DNA from: Mesaphorura yosii
Taxonomy: Eukaryota > Arthropoda > Collembola > Poduromorpha > Tullbergiidae
NCBI GenBank assembly: GCA_009869945.1
Contig: WIXG01000001.1
Coordinates: 682,001-746,000, forward strand
DNA length: 64,000 nt
Reading direction: 5' to 3'
A model generated the notes under the pieces. The model was given only the letters and a program-made list of their open reading frames with translations, made no database searches and was not told the origin of the DNA. Position 1 is the stretch's first letter, and each line of letters starts with the position of its first letter. A program made the position numbers and the translations under genes. Shown here in pieces: positions 24,002-39,000 of the stretch.

Positions 24002-27000
24002 TTAACAAGAACAAATATGATTGATCTGGTCACTCCCGCGTAGAAAGATCAGCCGCTTAAGCACAACTGTGAACAACACGAACGAGAAATATGTTTTGAA
24101 ATCCGTCGGCATCGGAAAATTTCCATTGCTGTGCTGCATTGCAGCTGGAACTTCACCTGGAAAGAGGCAGAGATAAAAAGAGCAAAATTAAATTCATGAC
24201 TGGCGTCAAAAATCAAGTCTCAAAGTTAATCTTAATCTAATAATTGGAATCAGACCCTTGCGACGAGCTCGGGGTCGAAGCCATAAATCAAATTGTTATT
24301 ATCAACTCAATTCCAGGCACAGAAATGAGAAACCAAGCCAAAAACGGGTTTTTATTTCCCAGTTGACTCGACCACAAATCATCGTGGAGTGCCAACGAGT
24401 TGGTGTATTTTATGGCTCCAATTAAATTCGTGTAAAAATGTGCGTTAGACTTTCGGCGTGTTTTACAGCTTTCGACTTCTTTGTTTCCAGTAAATTGGAA
24501 GAAGGAACATTAGATTTGAATAGATAAATTACGTCTTGATCCAGTTCAACTTTATTACCCCACTTGCTCTGCCTGAGCTTTGATCCATGATGGAAAGTCT
24601 GGTGTCTGATCATTGCTATTAGTGGGCCCAGACTTGAACTTACCATTGATAACATGCACGTAAATTGTGTTTTGCGTGAGGTTCCCGATACTACACACGT
24701 ACTCGCCAGAATCATTCTTCTTTGCGTGTGCGATGTACAACACGCTCACTGCTTTCTCTTTGGTTACCACCGTCTTGACACTAAAGGAAAGAACAAAGAA
24801 GGCATTGATCATGTATCTTATTATAGACACGCTCTGATCCTTTGGTCGTGCCGTGCACACATTTTCACAGGTCCATGTGCGCACAGCGCGTACTAGTTTC
24901 CCATCAACTTCAAAAGAATTTCAATTTTTTTCGCATCCCACGGCTCGTTCAGGCGCAAAGAAATAAGTCCCGACAGGAAAATAGAAAACACAACCGTTCG
25001 CGTGTATGCGGAGGCAGTTTTATCATTGAACCCAGAAACGGGCAAACTTCACAATCGATGTTTGGTTGATATTTGTATTTGTTATCCATTTCATTCCATT
25101 ATTTTTACGCTTGACATATGCGTGCATGTTTTGTCAGTGCTCCTGCGGGCTCTTTGACATAATCACAAATCGCAACCAGTTTTCAATATGCATGACAAAT
25201 ATCGATCTCCGAAGCCAAATTTGCATGCGTTTGAACGGATTCACGACCAAACTGATCGGCAATAAAAGCGCTGCAGTGCAGTGACGTTTCACAATACGAT
25301 ACGGACTTGCGCATCAGACTTTAGGTTTACCGCATTTGTGGCAGTGATGTGTGGCAAATCGACTCACTAACGTAGTAAGCACTACTTATTACATCCACTT
25401 AAACTGCGCGCGACGCCACGCACAGTGTAATAATAATAATATGGCTGATGGCGGTGCAGGACGCGCTGGGTGCATGGCTTCAAATAAAAAGATAGACTAT
25501 AAAATTCGCTGAGACAAATGGCATCCATTTCATTCCTACTAATCTCTTTTGTCGTAAAATGTCGCTCTGCTGCGTGCGTGCGTATGCCACGTGGAGAAAG
25601 AAGACGAGAGTCTTTCCTTTCATCTCGAACAAGACCCCCTGCCATCATATGTTCAGTCACAGTCGCAGTCGCGTAACCGGAGCTGAGGCTGGAAATGAAA
25701 GTAACAACTAAATAACATTAAAGTTTTACTCATGTACTCAAACTTCTTCAACTTCCTTAACCATGCCCGCCGTACCAGCAGGAGCGGGTCGGAGTTATTA
25801 TTATGCCATATATAGCATATTATGACAGAACGGCCCGACGCGGCGCGGCGGGCGAACGCCTATTGCGGTTAGTGTAGCCTAGTCTTGGTCTGGAGTTCTC
25901 AAGTACGCACGCAGGAAGGAAGGCGGAAGATGCGGTATTAATATTATACGTTCTAATATTAAAGCTTTTATGAGACCCAATGCAAATTGCACACTGCCAC
26001 TGCTCACATGAACATATTCGTCCTGCTCTTACTTTACTTTCACATGAGAAGAAAGTTTTCCGAAAGGAAATACACTCTGCACGCAAGATTTGCTTGTGTG
26101 GGATCGTCATCATCTTCATCTTCATCATCATCTTTGTCTGATCACACGCACACGAAAATATGGTTAACTTTTTACGGCCGCAAATCTCCACGTACGAGCC
26201 ACGCATCAAACTTTATCATTTCGTGTATAAACAAAGACGACGAAAAAAGTTGATAGTTGAAGAAAGAAAGGCAGCGACCGCGCCAAGAAACGTGATGCGT
26301 ACAAAGCATGAGAGACATACGTTTTTACGTATGCAAATCTGAAACCAAAGTTTGAGTTTTTCACCATCAGCATGAGAAAATTGCAAGAAAGATAAGACTA
26401 AAACGGCAGACGGAGGAAAGAATATGAAACGAGCAAGCGAAAAAGATTTAGTCAACCAAATATTCCTAGTGCGTTCTCGGAGTTGCCGGTCTTTGTATCA
26501 GATTTTTGAAGTAAAATGTAATAAGAGAATCAGCCGCCTAGCGAAGATGGACACAAAAGTTTGGGCGAAGAATGCGTGTCTGGGAAAAGGCTCTGTATTA
26601 TAATGCGTAATTCATTTAACATATTTTAAAGAAAACCGGGAAGTAATGAAGAAATAAGAGGAGTCTTAACACTGCGCGGATTTTACTTTATAAAAACAGC
26701 AGAAAGCAGAAACAACCAACAGGGAACTGAAATTCTTTTATCCTGGTCTGACAATTTAGTACGTACACACTTAGGGCTCTTAAATGAGCGTTAAATATCT
26801 GCTGGAGCACATATGCCGGCGAGGGCACTTACCTAATTCCTCCCCTGCTCGTATCGTAGTTTAAGGTTCTGTTGCCTTGTTTCCAGAGAATTGTGTACGG
26901 TATCGGCAGGTGCGTAATGATGCATCTCAACTCAAGTGTTGAACCAGCATTATAAAATTTGTCGGTTATTGAGCGACCCAAATCGTCCACAATACTGATT

Positions 27001-30000
27001 TGCGGTACTGGAAAGAGAAAACAAAACCGTTCGTAACAATTTATATTTCGAGTGCCGTGTCTTGGCTCGCCTTCAGATGATTTGCTGCAAAACTCTGCGA
27101 ATAAATAACTTGAGAAATATTTGCACAACGAGACGAAATGCCTTTCATTGTTTTGTTCTTCACTGCCCTCCAAACTAAAACAAATTGGGCATTTGGTATT
27201 TTCTGATTTACGCGGCGAGCCCACAGCTATTTCGATTTCTTGTCCAAGCGCCGGCGTTGTTGTAGTTTATTGGTCTGATGTGACTTGTACGAGTTTCATA
27301 TATCTACAATTTACGGTGAATTATTGGCTGCACAATTTGTCTTTTTTTACCACTGTTTGCCAGAAATCGTACTCCAGGCGTACTTCTAGTGCTTGTTCTC
27401 AAGTTTGCATGCCCATTCACCATTCTCATTTGGGATTTTATGTATTTTTTAAAGACCACTTTGTTTTGTTGAGCAGGAATGTTTTTCTTTACTGGTTTTA
27501 TTTTTCTCGGTCTGACTTCCGATTCTAAAGAAGCCAAAGTGTAGTGGCCGGTCTAGCGACTGTAATGCACGTGTCACAGATGTTGGAAATAAACGGAAAA
27601 TAAATGAGAGGATATACGACCCCGTGCTGCCACTTTTATGGGAGCGGATGACCGAGTTGGCCATTTGCGAATTTTTATTTTGAGGCGATTAGATAACAAG
27701 ATTCTGCAACGGTGTTTACAAAACAAAGTTTCAAACTCTACTTTATTGGATTTTCTTAGATACTTTTGCAGGCTCTTCGGGGATCGAAAACTCTGCAAGG
27801 CGATCATGTCATTTCCGATAATTATCAAGAAATTAAAAGAATTTATCCTGCACCCAACTCTTTGTGCTTGAGCTTATCTGGAGCCTTAAGTCTTGCGATC
27901 TAACTTTCAGCCCCCAGCATTGCTGCTATAAATTCTCAGCGCGACAATCCAGTTAAAAGAGGGCAAGTACAAGTTAATACCCTGATGTGTACCGGGATTA
28001 AATGAAAAGCCGGGCTGGAGAAAGTAAAAACCGAACTTCCGACCATAAAGGAGAAGATGAGACAAGGCGATAAAGCCAAAGCTAAAGCCCACGTAAGCCC
28101 GCTCGCAGAAATGTGCTCAAGATCGGCCCTTGGGCTCATAACTTTCGCAGCGCAGCGGTTGCGATCTTTGTCTTACCAATAACGGAAAGCGTGACGTGAA
28201 GGACAATGGGAGGATGACTCGAGATCTGACATTGATAAGAGCCATCGTCATTTTTCTCTGTGGATTTAATTCGTAGTTTCCAATTATTGGGCTGCTCAAA
28301 GTTGATGCTGAGTCTCTCGTCTCCGCTGTACGTATGAAGACCTGTGCGGAACCACAAAAGACAACAAACGCAGGTTAGCTTTCAACATCCACGCGGCGCA
28401 GAAAAAACCCGTATAAATAAATAAAAATATAAAAATGAAATCTCTTGGATTCGGAACTTGAAAGAGGAAGACGATGAATTCATTCACTTCACGCATCATT
28501 ACATATCTGTCAGTTGGCTGCGTCTTGCGCCTCTCCTACTCACTTCAGCTTTCAGTGTCTACGACTTTCATAGTCCTGTGCTGTGCCTTCAGTGAAGATT
28601 ATAAAGATTCGCCTCCTTTAACCTACTAACCTTAAAGCTTTGTTCTGACCGACTTGGTTTGAACATGGGGCTCGGATTCTATTCTTATTCTATTTTCACA
28701 ATCATTTATATAACGTGGACGTGGACCAATTCTATCTTCGTCCGACTAAACTGACGACTTACTTATCTGTCTGTATCAAGGAAAATCTTTATGCCTTGTG
28801 CATTGCTCAATGAATAAGCGAGTAGCGAATAAGGATTTATTAGCGCCACCCAGACCACTGGATTTGGTATTATTCATTTACTGCGCTCACGTTCATATTT
28901 GTATTCGTATTTCGTTTCAATAATATTTTACTCGGCTTTGCCGCGATTTCACACGTGAATTCTCGCTTGTATGATTTATTTTCTTCTGTTGTCTGTTCCT
29001 GCGCCATGATAGAAAACATACTTTAATCAACTCAGAGGGAAACAGCCTAGCCAGTATAAATTATTGACAGCAGGTCACAGACCAGCTACTGTGCTACATT
29101 ATTCAATACAATGCACGGTTGTCTTGCAGCATTTGGCTTTGGCCGACCTAAGCCATTATGGAATTCTGTTGCCCTCGGCGTGTGCACGAAGAATACCAAT
29201 ATAATATTTGTACCGACATTATGCGGTGATAACACATCACAATTACATCGTATTACAAGAATACACGTAATAACTGACAGCAGATACATAAATTGTTTAC
29301 GAAGGATTCATCCTCGTGTGTGAAGGCACGACATAAACATAAACCCATATTAAAAGCAGGAGATGGTGAAAATTGAAGCATCAACTCCACTTGCGGTCTG
29401 TTTATGCCGCGCCAGAGACAAAAAATAGAGCTCCCGGCTCACGCGAGGGTGTGAAACGATAATCACGGTAATAATGCCAGACCACACCAGGCCAACACCC
29501 GCATCCGAGTCCGATCCGACCCAGTTCAGCATATGTTTGGAATTGGAATAAAGCGCATCTGGTGCGGTGGCACAACCACAAGCGAAAGAATCGCAGACTC
29601 GTCCTGTAGAAATGGAATTCCAAACACCACTTGCCAAAATTCAGTCTGGATTCGTGTATTGTTCGTCTTAAGTGTGTTTACTTCCTTTGCCCTTCGCCAT
29701 TTCCTTCGTACGTGCAAATGCACACAATGCGGGAAGGGAAGGAAAGAATTGCTCGCCCGAAATGAGATTTCCTTAAGATGTCTGCCACAAATAGAAATGA
29801 GTACTTGAAAATACTCATAGTCATATCACTTAATGGGCTCGTTATTACGGCGCGCGTAGAATGCAATCATGACTACGAGTTGACTGCTTCAATTGAGAAG
29901 ATGATTATTTCACCGCCTTTCACCCTGCCGTTTAGACAGGCTTGATGGCTTGACAGATTTCTAACACTTCTAATGTTAATAAGCAATTTGCTTTTAAATG

Positions 30001-33000
30001 CCATTTGCACGGTTGAAGTCAGTTTCAAAGTGCCTACTTCTACTTTGTGCGCCATTTATTACAAGCACGAATTACACAATTATGGATACTTGGAAATTAC
30101 GAGTTCTGTGATTACTGTGATTGAGACCAGTTCAGTCTATCAACACACTGCGCAGTAGAGAAATAATTTGCAGGCTCAGCAAATCGAGAGCTTGCGTTGG
30201 TGCTAATTTTCCCAATCGATTTGTACTTTAATTCGCCATTTATCGTTCTTGTGATTGTGATTGTCAACTTAATAAAGATAAAGCATTGCTAATTTCCTAG
30301 TTGGCAAATATAAAGTGATTCTTAAACACTAGAGCACTGAAATGAGTTGAGCTTAGAAACTGGCAATGTAGACCGAAGAAAGTAATCTTGCTCCTTGCAT
30401 TCCCATAACTGAAACCGAACCAGGACCGAGAGCTTTTTGATTCCACCTCCGATTCTCGAAAGAAAAATTCTCGAAAATTTATTTTCGACCAAGTAGGAAC
30501 ATTCTCGAAATGAGTAGCGGCCCCGGAAGGAAAATTGTCGAAGCCTTTTATTTAATCAAAGTGACAGTCCAATTATTGAAACAAGTATATTCATAAAAAA
30601 TTATAAAATTTGTATAAATTTGGTAAAATAGGGTACATTTTAATAACGAATTTAAATGTGTCGTGCAATTGTTTTCAAATAATTTCTGGCTGAAATTTCA
30701 CGGAAGTGACTGTAGATATTTTTTAACTTTGCATTGAGTTGTTGATACTTCTTTCGCGACGTGTTGGGAAATCGCCCGATCTCAATTCTCGCAAAAGTGT
30801 TCTCAGTTCTGTTCTGTTCACGAATTAACTCCAGAAGGAAGCTCCATATTGGAGGTCGATGAACACCAAGCTTGTGCTGGAAGCGATTGTGCCAACCTTC
30901 AACCAGGTTGGAAGTTCGGGGGATTCCATTATTTAAGCGGCAGCAGACATTCCAGACGCGAATTGGGAACATTGCTGGCGCCCAAGCTTTACCAACATAA
31001 GTTTTCTCAAAATACTCCCCAATAACTCTTAGCTCTGGGTCAATGCGTTGCATCATGCTGTGGAAGGCTTTCCTGACTTGACCTGCAGGCACGAATGCCA
31101 GTGCATGGAAATATTTGCATTGCAGGGCAAATCGTGCATCTCTCTCATGTCGTTGAGGAAGCCCGTGGTGCTGAACCTGTCGTTGTATGCTTTGGGCGAG
31201 ATGGAATAAGCAGCCTTGCACCTTAGCGTTCGTGAATACTTGATCAAGTACGGTCATTGCAGCTTTCTCGAAGTCAGTGATGATATATTCAGGGTTGAAA
31301 TAAATGCCATTCTGTGATTGAGGTAATAAAAATGAACAACTAAAATTCGCGCACGCATGTGGATTCTAATTAGTTAGGTTAGAACAAATACCTTATTTGC
31401 AATTTTGACGATTTTCGAAAATAGAGTCAAGTACGTAGATTTGGTTTTGTCACGCAAGACAGCGTATATTAACGGCAGCGCAGTTGATGACAAAATTTGT
31501 CCCAGCTGGTCAGTTTTTGTGAAGACGCCGTGAAACGAGTACACCTGACCTTTCTTTCCGTATAACTTTGGGCAGGACTTGAAAGTCCCATCAAGTATCC
31601 ACGTTTCACATTGTGATAGCATCTAAATATAGAAAATAGACATGAGACCAACCGCGTTGAGCATCAGCATAGCTCACTTTTAAATACTTGCAAATTCTTT
31701 GTTGTTGTAAATATTAGTATTCGTTTATTATCAGTAGAATCGTATTGCATAAATTTATCTCCTCTCATTGTGAACTGGAACGTGTAAGGTACAACCAAAT
31801 CCATTAACATCTTCGGATCTTTAAATTGATACTTCGATGATTTGTACTTCCTGATGTTGTCTTTAAACTGCGTCTCATTTGGTAGAAGGGGTTGAATTTG
31901 GAGGGACAGGTTTTGTGTGGCTTTGTCCCAAATGTCGGCTGTTTTGCATAGTGGGTCACTCATGGCCATTTCCTTAGCAGTACCAACAGCGATCTCTGCC
32001 TCACACTTGTCATAGTCCGGAAGATTCGCTGAGTGCTGATTTTCTGTGTCCCAACCTTTTCTGCCTCGTCTCGCTTCACTTCCTTTTTGCACAAGTGAAG
32101 CACTGCAATTTTTTGATGCACAAATCCAGTACTCTGTTTCGTTGTAAGTTTTATTGAGAGTGTAAATGTAACCATTTTTGGCCCTTTTGTGGTAAACCTT
32201 CTTTCCGACACTGCTCATGTACTTAATATCTGTTGCTTGCTCCATGGTCAAACTCAAACTGAGACAACAAAGCCCTTTTTGAATGTGAAAAAGTCGACTT
32301 TGGCTATTTCGAGAATTTGCTTATCAATTTCGAGAATTTTCCTATGACCCATAGAAAATTCCAAATATAGGCATACTCAGAGTTTCGAGAATTTTCCTTT
32401 CGAGAATCGTCCGTGATACCAACTTTTTCTATTTTCACAAGTACAAGAATCACAGATTGTCTCCTCGATACCAACTAAAACTAACAACAATAGTCAGGCG
32501 ATGGTAAAAGGAAGAAAGTCTTCGATCACGATTGATTTGCACGAACTTTTGAAAAGTTTGCTTTTCTTGGTAACTTACCAAAAGTCAAAAGCCGTACTCC
32601 ACCACCCAATTCCTTCTTCATCCATGAAACCTGCAATGCACAAAGAGAAAGCACAAATAAAATCTCGGCGTGGCACAGATTCCTTCGTTATGAAAAGTTA
32701 AAATTCTTTTCTTTCCAACGCCAATGCGTTTTGTTGCACAATGCGTGTGGCTGCGCCATGTCGATATCCACCATTGAAGTGGAGTTCTTTTGAAATCATC
32801 ATTGATGCTGCGAGTAAAATCAAAGCAAAAGAGCCGACGCTGACTTGTGTTTGGAGCTGGCTGATCTACTTACTGCTGTATAACAACTTGCTATCATGTT
32901 TCATAAATCTTGCGGCGTGTTTCGAGTCTCGAGCGGGTAATATCACATTAAACTACAAAGGCTGAGTATGAATTCTGAATGTAGTTAAAATGTAATTTGT

Positions 33001-36000
33001 AGCTTGAGACCCGCAACCCGAGACTTGGTTTATGAACGCGCTCTCATCTCGTGAAGAATGTTGGCAGAAACTGAAGTGACACTGAAAAGCTAGGCTGTAA
33101 AGATGAAAAAGCACGCAAATCCTCTTTCTAGGAGCTGAGAAAAACCCTCGAGTCAATTCCTGTCCAATTTCCTGTCGTCGGCAGTTCATCAACTTACGAG
33201 CTTCGTTTTAACCTCATTCTTCTTCTCCACCGAGTCGAGCAGTCCTCAAGCAATGACTGTGTTGCGTAACCTTCCGTGTAAACTTGCCGCCTAACTTTCT
33301 TCATTACAGCTACTCTATTAACTCACTTTACGCACTTTCAAAATTAAATTTCCAAATCTTGTTAGCCAGCCTCGAAGATAATAAGCCAAACTCACTTTTA
33401 AGTACATGCATGTATGTATGTATTTAGCCTTACAAGTACGTAGGTAAATGTCTCAGCTATAAATCACTGGCGGCTTTTGCAACTATGACAAACTGATTTG
33501 AAGCCGTAATGATGCCAATTTACTCACGTCAAGAAGTTAAGCTCAATCTTTCACCTTTCACTGATCGCGAAAGTTTTCTGAAACTGTCGACGTGTTGACA
33601 GGATGACATAAGGCGACAACTGACAAATGAACGTACAAATTGGAGGCATTTACGATTTAGTATGAAATACGCCGGTACTAAATCATTTGCTCAGCTATGA
33701 GCAGGTAAAGTTACCCAACCATTGAAATGACGACATAATTGTAATACGATTGGGCTATACTAAATCGTTTCGTCAGTTACAAATTGGCGCAGAAGCTCCT
33801 ACGCTTACGTTAACAAAAACACTGCAATCTGCTGGTTAAAGAAGCTGCATCCGAATTCAAAGTCTGTAGCGAGACCTATTGATCAGGTAAATAGATGAAT
33901 ACTAAATATGATTTGAGACTCCGGAAGTCGAACCAGGCTTACATTTGAGCCATGCATATTCTTGACTCGGAAACTCTACGCATATTAGCGCCAGGGTCAT
34001 TAACGACGGAATCAGCCAGTTGGAATAATTCATGGAGGAAATTTCAAAGGAGGAGTGTCGCAAGCATGGAGGAAGCCACTTAATTTCTGCTAATGAGCCG
34101 CAGACAAAATTACTTTTGCGCAGTCACGAGACAAACGTTCCGTCGTTTCTATCATAATATTTCTGTCGGTCTGGCTGGCGCCTTTGCGTTAATCATAAGC
34201 CATTTATGCTTTATTTTGTGCCTTTGAAAGGATCAGAATTTTGCCATGTACTGAAATAACAAGGTTAGATTTGTGGATCGCGGCAAATCTACTTTCACCG
34301 CTGAAACTTGTAGCATATTTAGAGTCGAACTTTAAGAATGGACTTCATCGGGCTGCATTCGATCGAGTACACACTTTCCAAGCTTCCACGTGGCTTGAAT
34401 TACGGACAATACCATAACACGTCCTGAGCAGGTCCTGTACCCAGATATATTTCATAGATGAAATATTTATTTGTCCTGATTCTATCTTTCTTTCCGATTT
34501 TGTGTGCCGGGCTCGCGTTACTTAACAAAGACAGGCTAATAGCGGCAGGAATAATCATACATAACAGCAACCGAAGAAAGCAGAAAGCAGATAAAGAATG
34601 TTACAGCCATATCACAATTCACAAAGACTGTGCACTAAAGGGAAGCAAGACATGTAGACAAATGTGAGTGCGATACGAAGATACGATACATTGTCCGTGA
34701 AAAGTTATCAAGACAAATGGTTTTCCCATAACAAAAAGGGTGGATCTCTCCTGTCATCCCTGTCTCGTGTTTTCTTTCTCTTTTATGACTACAGCGCGTG
34801 ATCGAAAAGTACGTGGAAAGCTGCTCGAAGTTATTAAACACAGCACCCTCAAATCTTGGGTCTTTCAGGATTACACTGATAAGCGTCAATTACTTGATTT
34901 GGCTTCACTTAGCGTAATTGAACGGGCTACAGGCGAATACACCAAAAGACTCAGACTGCACAATACACCTTGAAACTTTCAGGTTAGTCGTTAAGAGATT
35001 GTAAAATCGAAACCATTGCATTTCTCTACGTTGCGTTGTATTGCAAGTCCAAAGAAGAAATCATTACGATTGATGGAAGTAGAAATCTAGGCTACTCACA
35101 ACAGCTCCGACTGCCGGTTTTACTACTCTCATTCATGATAATACAACCGAGGCAATTCAGTAGAGCACAATAAAGTTTGCACGCTATTCTATCGGGACCC
35201 AAGTCCCAAATGATGTACTGTTTCACTATTTACTATCAACACTAGCATCAGCCTCAGGGACTTTATTCAGCACTTTAAGCAAGAATGGCCTGCAAACGGC
35301 AAACGAGGAATTCACAAAGCTTCACCTTTTTAGGAAATGAGAATCAAGTTTCCTCGGAGTAAAAGGCAACGGAACAAAATGCTGCGCTGAGCGAGAACGA
35401 AGAAAGGAGTTAACTCATTTCACTCTATTTTTTATGAATAGAAAATGTACAATAAAGAAAAATGACTTTCTTGGCATCACAGCAAGAACAGAAGCGAGAA
35501 CTTTGTTCCGTCCTTCCTGTGCACTGCGCGCGTTACTTTGTTCCGTCAAAATTTGTACCAGCAGCGCACGGGAAACAGGCGAAAGGAACAGAGTGAAAGT
35601 TGATGATTGTTGTGCCAAAATTCTTTTTCACATTTGCCAGGCCCAGTCGAGCCCTAGTTTTAGTTTTAGTTTATTATGACATTTTGCACTTCGCAGTCAT
35701 CTTGCCCTGCAACGAGGTCAAGCTCTTGTGAAGCATGTGAGCCAAGCACGAAGATTCTCGGACATAAAATGTTGGACCAGGCAATGTTATGACTCGTAAT
35801 GCTAAAAACGTAATGCTCTTAAAATATACGCTGACAACAAAGTAATGCTGGGATAATATATGTTGCAGGTAAAAACGCCCTCGTTGATAAAATGTTTTTG
35901 GATGAAATAATGTCAAGTAACATTACGTTAGGACACACGGCCTCTTAGACTTGACTCTCTCCCTGCTCATTGCAAACGTTGCTAGTTACACATAATACTA

Positions 36001-39000
36001 TTGAAATGACCACAATAAAGGGGTTGAAGTTTATGCCAAGTCTTACTTGCTCATGAGGGACTCTGTCTCGAGAAGACAGTAAGGGAGGCAGTGGCAAAAA
36101 TTAACATGGAATTTAAAAAACTCCTGAAGCTGAAGGAATTGTCAACTATTTCTTTTTAAAAGATATTCTGTAACATGATTTGTGATCTACATTAATTTTA
36201 CTCGACATATATGTGCTTTGACATTACTTTTACCAGAATTACATGTCCGCTAACATATTTTTCCTTTCTTCTCTTCAACATATTTTGTTCACGGCATTAC
36301 TTTTTTAGCATTATTAGTCAAGAACATTTTCTGGTCTATTTTTTTTCGTCTGGATACGAAGCACGAGCAGGATTTTGACTTTAATGGGCAAAGTCGTTGT
36401 TCGAGCCAGGCGCGGGCGGACTCTTAATTAGTTTATGAGCTCATAGACCTTTTACGCAATTACGCGTACGCGCCAGCAACTGGATTGGCTCCCGTCGAGT
36501 CCCGCATCATCAATTTGTGATGCTTTCAGGAAGCTAAATTATAGAGGACGCAAATTATGGGGATTGAACCGTGTCCGTCTTGCGTGTCCCCGAATTAATT
36601 GAAAAGTTTGTCAAACAAAAACAATAACGTGATCGAATTCCGATGAGAAACCAGAAAGCTTCGACTTAGCAATTTCTCGGTTTGGGCGTTGAGTCGAATC
36701 TCTGAATCTCCTCGTTTTGCTCGCGAGCAAGCACTTGAGGTGAAGTGCGTGGCGCATTACGTCGACTCTTGTCTCCCGTGCGTATCATTACAAATAAATT
36801 GACAACGGCTTGTGTCAAATGCTTCCTTCCTCCGCACTCTATCAATTTCCTTCTGCCCCACTAAATTTATCATTTCTGCAAACACGAATGTGAAAAGTGC
36901 CAGACAAACACGGGAAAGGGCAAAACTCGCAAAACGCATTACGTATTGATATTGAAATTTATCTGCTGCCGGTTGATAACAACGGTACTCGTGCTCTGTG
37001 GGTATTGAGAAGTATTCAACTGAAATAATACATTATTAGCCTTAGTTGCTCTTGTGCCGTTGCATTACAGGATTTGAATAATGCCCTCACGGTGCAAGAA
37101 TATATCGTTTTCGACCGTCTACGACGACGACGTAATTTGAATTTTGCAATGTTCAATTTAACATTGAATTACAGTTCCTATTACTATTACGGTTCTTTTA
37201 TTCATAAGCGCCTTCGTATCTCGCGAATGGAAATGTTGCTTAAGGTTGTGAGGTCAAAATCCGTTTACAGTTGTGCGCATTCGGTTATTCCAAGAGACGT
37301 AGTTAAAATGTATTATGAAGACGTACGCCGACTGCAACATGTTCAAGTACTACTTCGTGCTCACGAAGTGTAGATGAAACTTGATACTAGAAACAATGGT
37401 CACATAACATATATGTCCGAAGAACAATGGGCGAATTTCTTTTTTGCGCCTGGAACATGTTCAGTCGTCGTCGCTACCATTGCTTACTTATTTTCTCATT
37501 ATTCCAGTACGAGTTCTAGTCCGTTCTTTGCGCTAGAGAAGCAATGCACTTACGGTCTTGTCCTTCAGCAGATTCACTTTGCAGTGGAGGAAGGCAGTGG
37601 ATCCCAGAGGTGCTGTTATGTTCGTCAAGTTGAAATGATCATCAAAGTAGGGAAACGGTTCCGCGGTAGTTGTGCTCAACAACATCATTTCCTCGGAGTC
37701 CAATTCGTAATCTGTGTACGCCAACATAGGGAAGTGCCAGTGCGACGGCGATGGTGATCGTTGTGGCAGAGGTGCAGGATGACAGCGGGAGCAGAAACGC
37801 CAGATGCGAGAATTGTAAACCATTTTCGGTGAACATGGAAAATGAAAACGAAAAGCAGAAAATTATTTCATACTTTTCTATAGATTATCTTCCAAGCGAA
37901 TGATTACAAGGATTCTGATTATTTTTTCGTGTCAAATATATCCAATGCAATTAAATCCTGTTTGCAACAGAACCGGTCCAAACACACAATCGTAAAGCAA
38001 GGTCTGAGTATATTGAGATAAGTACCGTTGATGTCAAAGTGACAATTACGAACTTGGTGATAATAGCGCACGAGAGTACTGGCGTCTGTGCCTGTTGAAA
38101 AAAATTAGCATTCTAATGAAAGGTAGTCCCAGTCCTTTTACTCCTCAACTCAGCTAGCCTCAGAGTTATGATTTCATTGACATGCTGGAAAATGAATTAG
38201 GTTTCAGAACCTCATCTCACTATTTTTCCAACGTGTACCTTTCAAATTAAAACTTGAGAAAAGGATTGACTCTGGTGGAAGGTATTACGAAATCGACTCT
38301 CCGGCGGAGTTCATAATTGACTTCATTTCGTGGATTTTAATTACTGCCGGAAATGTTTAATTTCGCCACCAACTAGAACTCGCATCTCGCTAGCGCGGGG
38401 AAGATACTCCCAATTCGAAAGGAAGAATTACTTGGGATATGGACCATAGCAGAGAACACACCGTATTTGTTTTCAGGAGAAGGCTCATTATATTTTCATT
38501 AACCTACTGACGGACTAACTTTCACATCACAGGATAAGTGGATTATTGAAACTAATAATTCGTTTTTATGCGCTGACTTTGTATATTGATTGCCGTTCTG
38601 CATTGCGTCATTATTTTTAACGCTTTAATCATTCAGTAGACCCATGATCCAGTCCCACACTACTGCATCACATTGTTGCTACAACTGAAGCCGAAATCCT
38701 GCCCTTGCTTAAATGAGACCCGTTTAATTTCTCACTGTCTGTGCTTTCACATTCAACGCGAAATTCCGCTACAATACCCCATGAAGAACAAAAGCAGGAA
38801 AAGTCGAGCTTAAACTTTGTGCTTTCTTTACGCATAAAGTTGAACGCTAAAGTACAAGCCAGCCCGAACAATCCGTCGTTGCGAAACAGTACGAGAGAAG
38901 GGCCAAAAGTGAAAGCTGGGCAAGAAAGAAACCCAGTCATTAGAAGTCATTAGTAATAAAAAAGGCTACAGTGAGGCAACTGGAAGGCAGACAAACGACC

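Noticed and set aside
37645..37836. A signal-peptide-like ORF (MFTENGLQFSHLAFLLPLSS) overlapping the dpr Ig1 exon in another frame
   Set aside because: It is out of frame with the Ig domain. The exon at 45570-45633 supplies a signal peptide in the right phase, and the acceptor CACAG at 37712 fits it.
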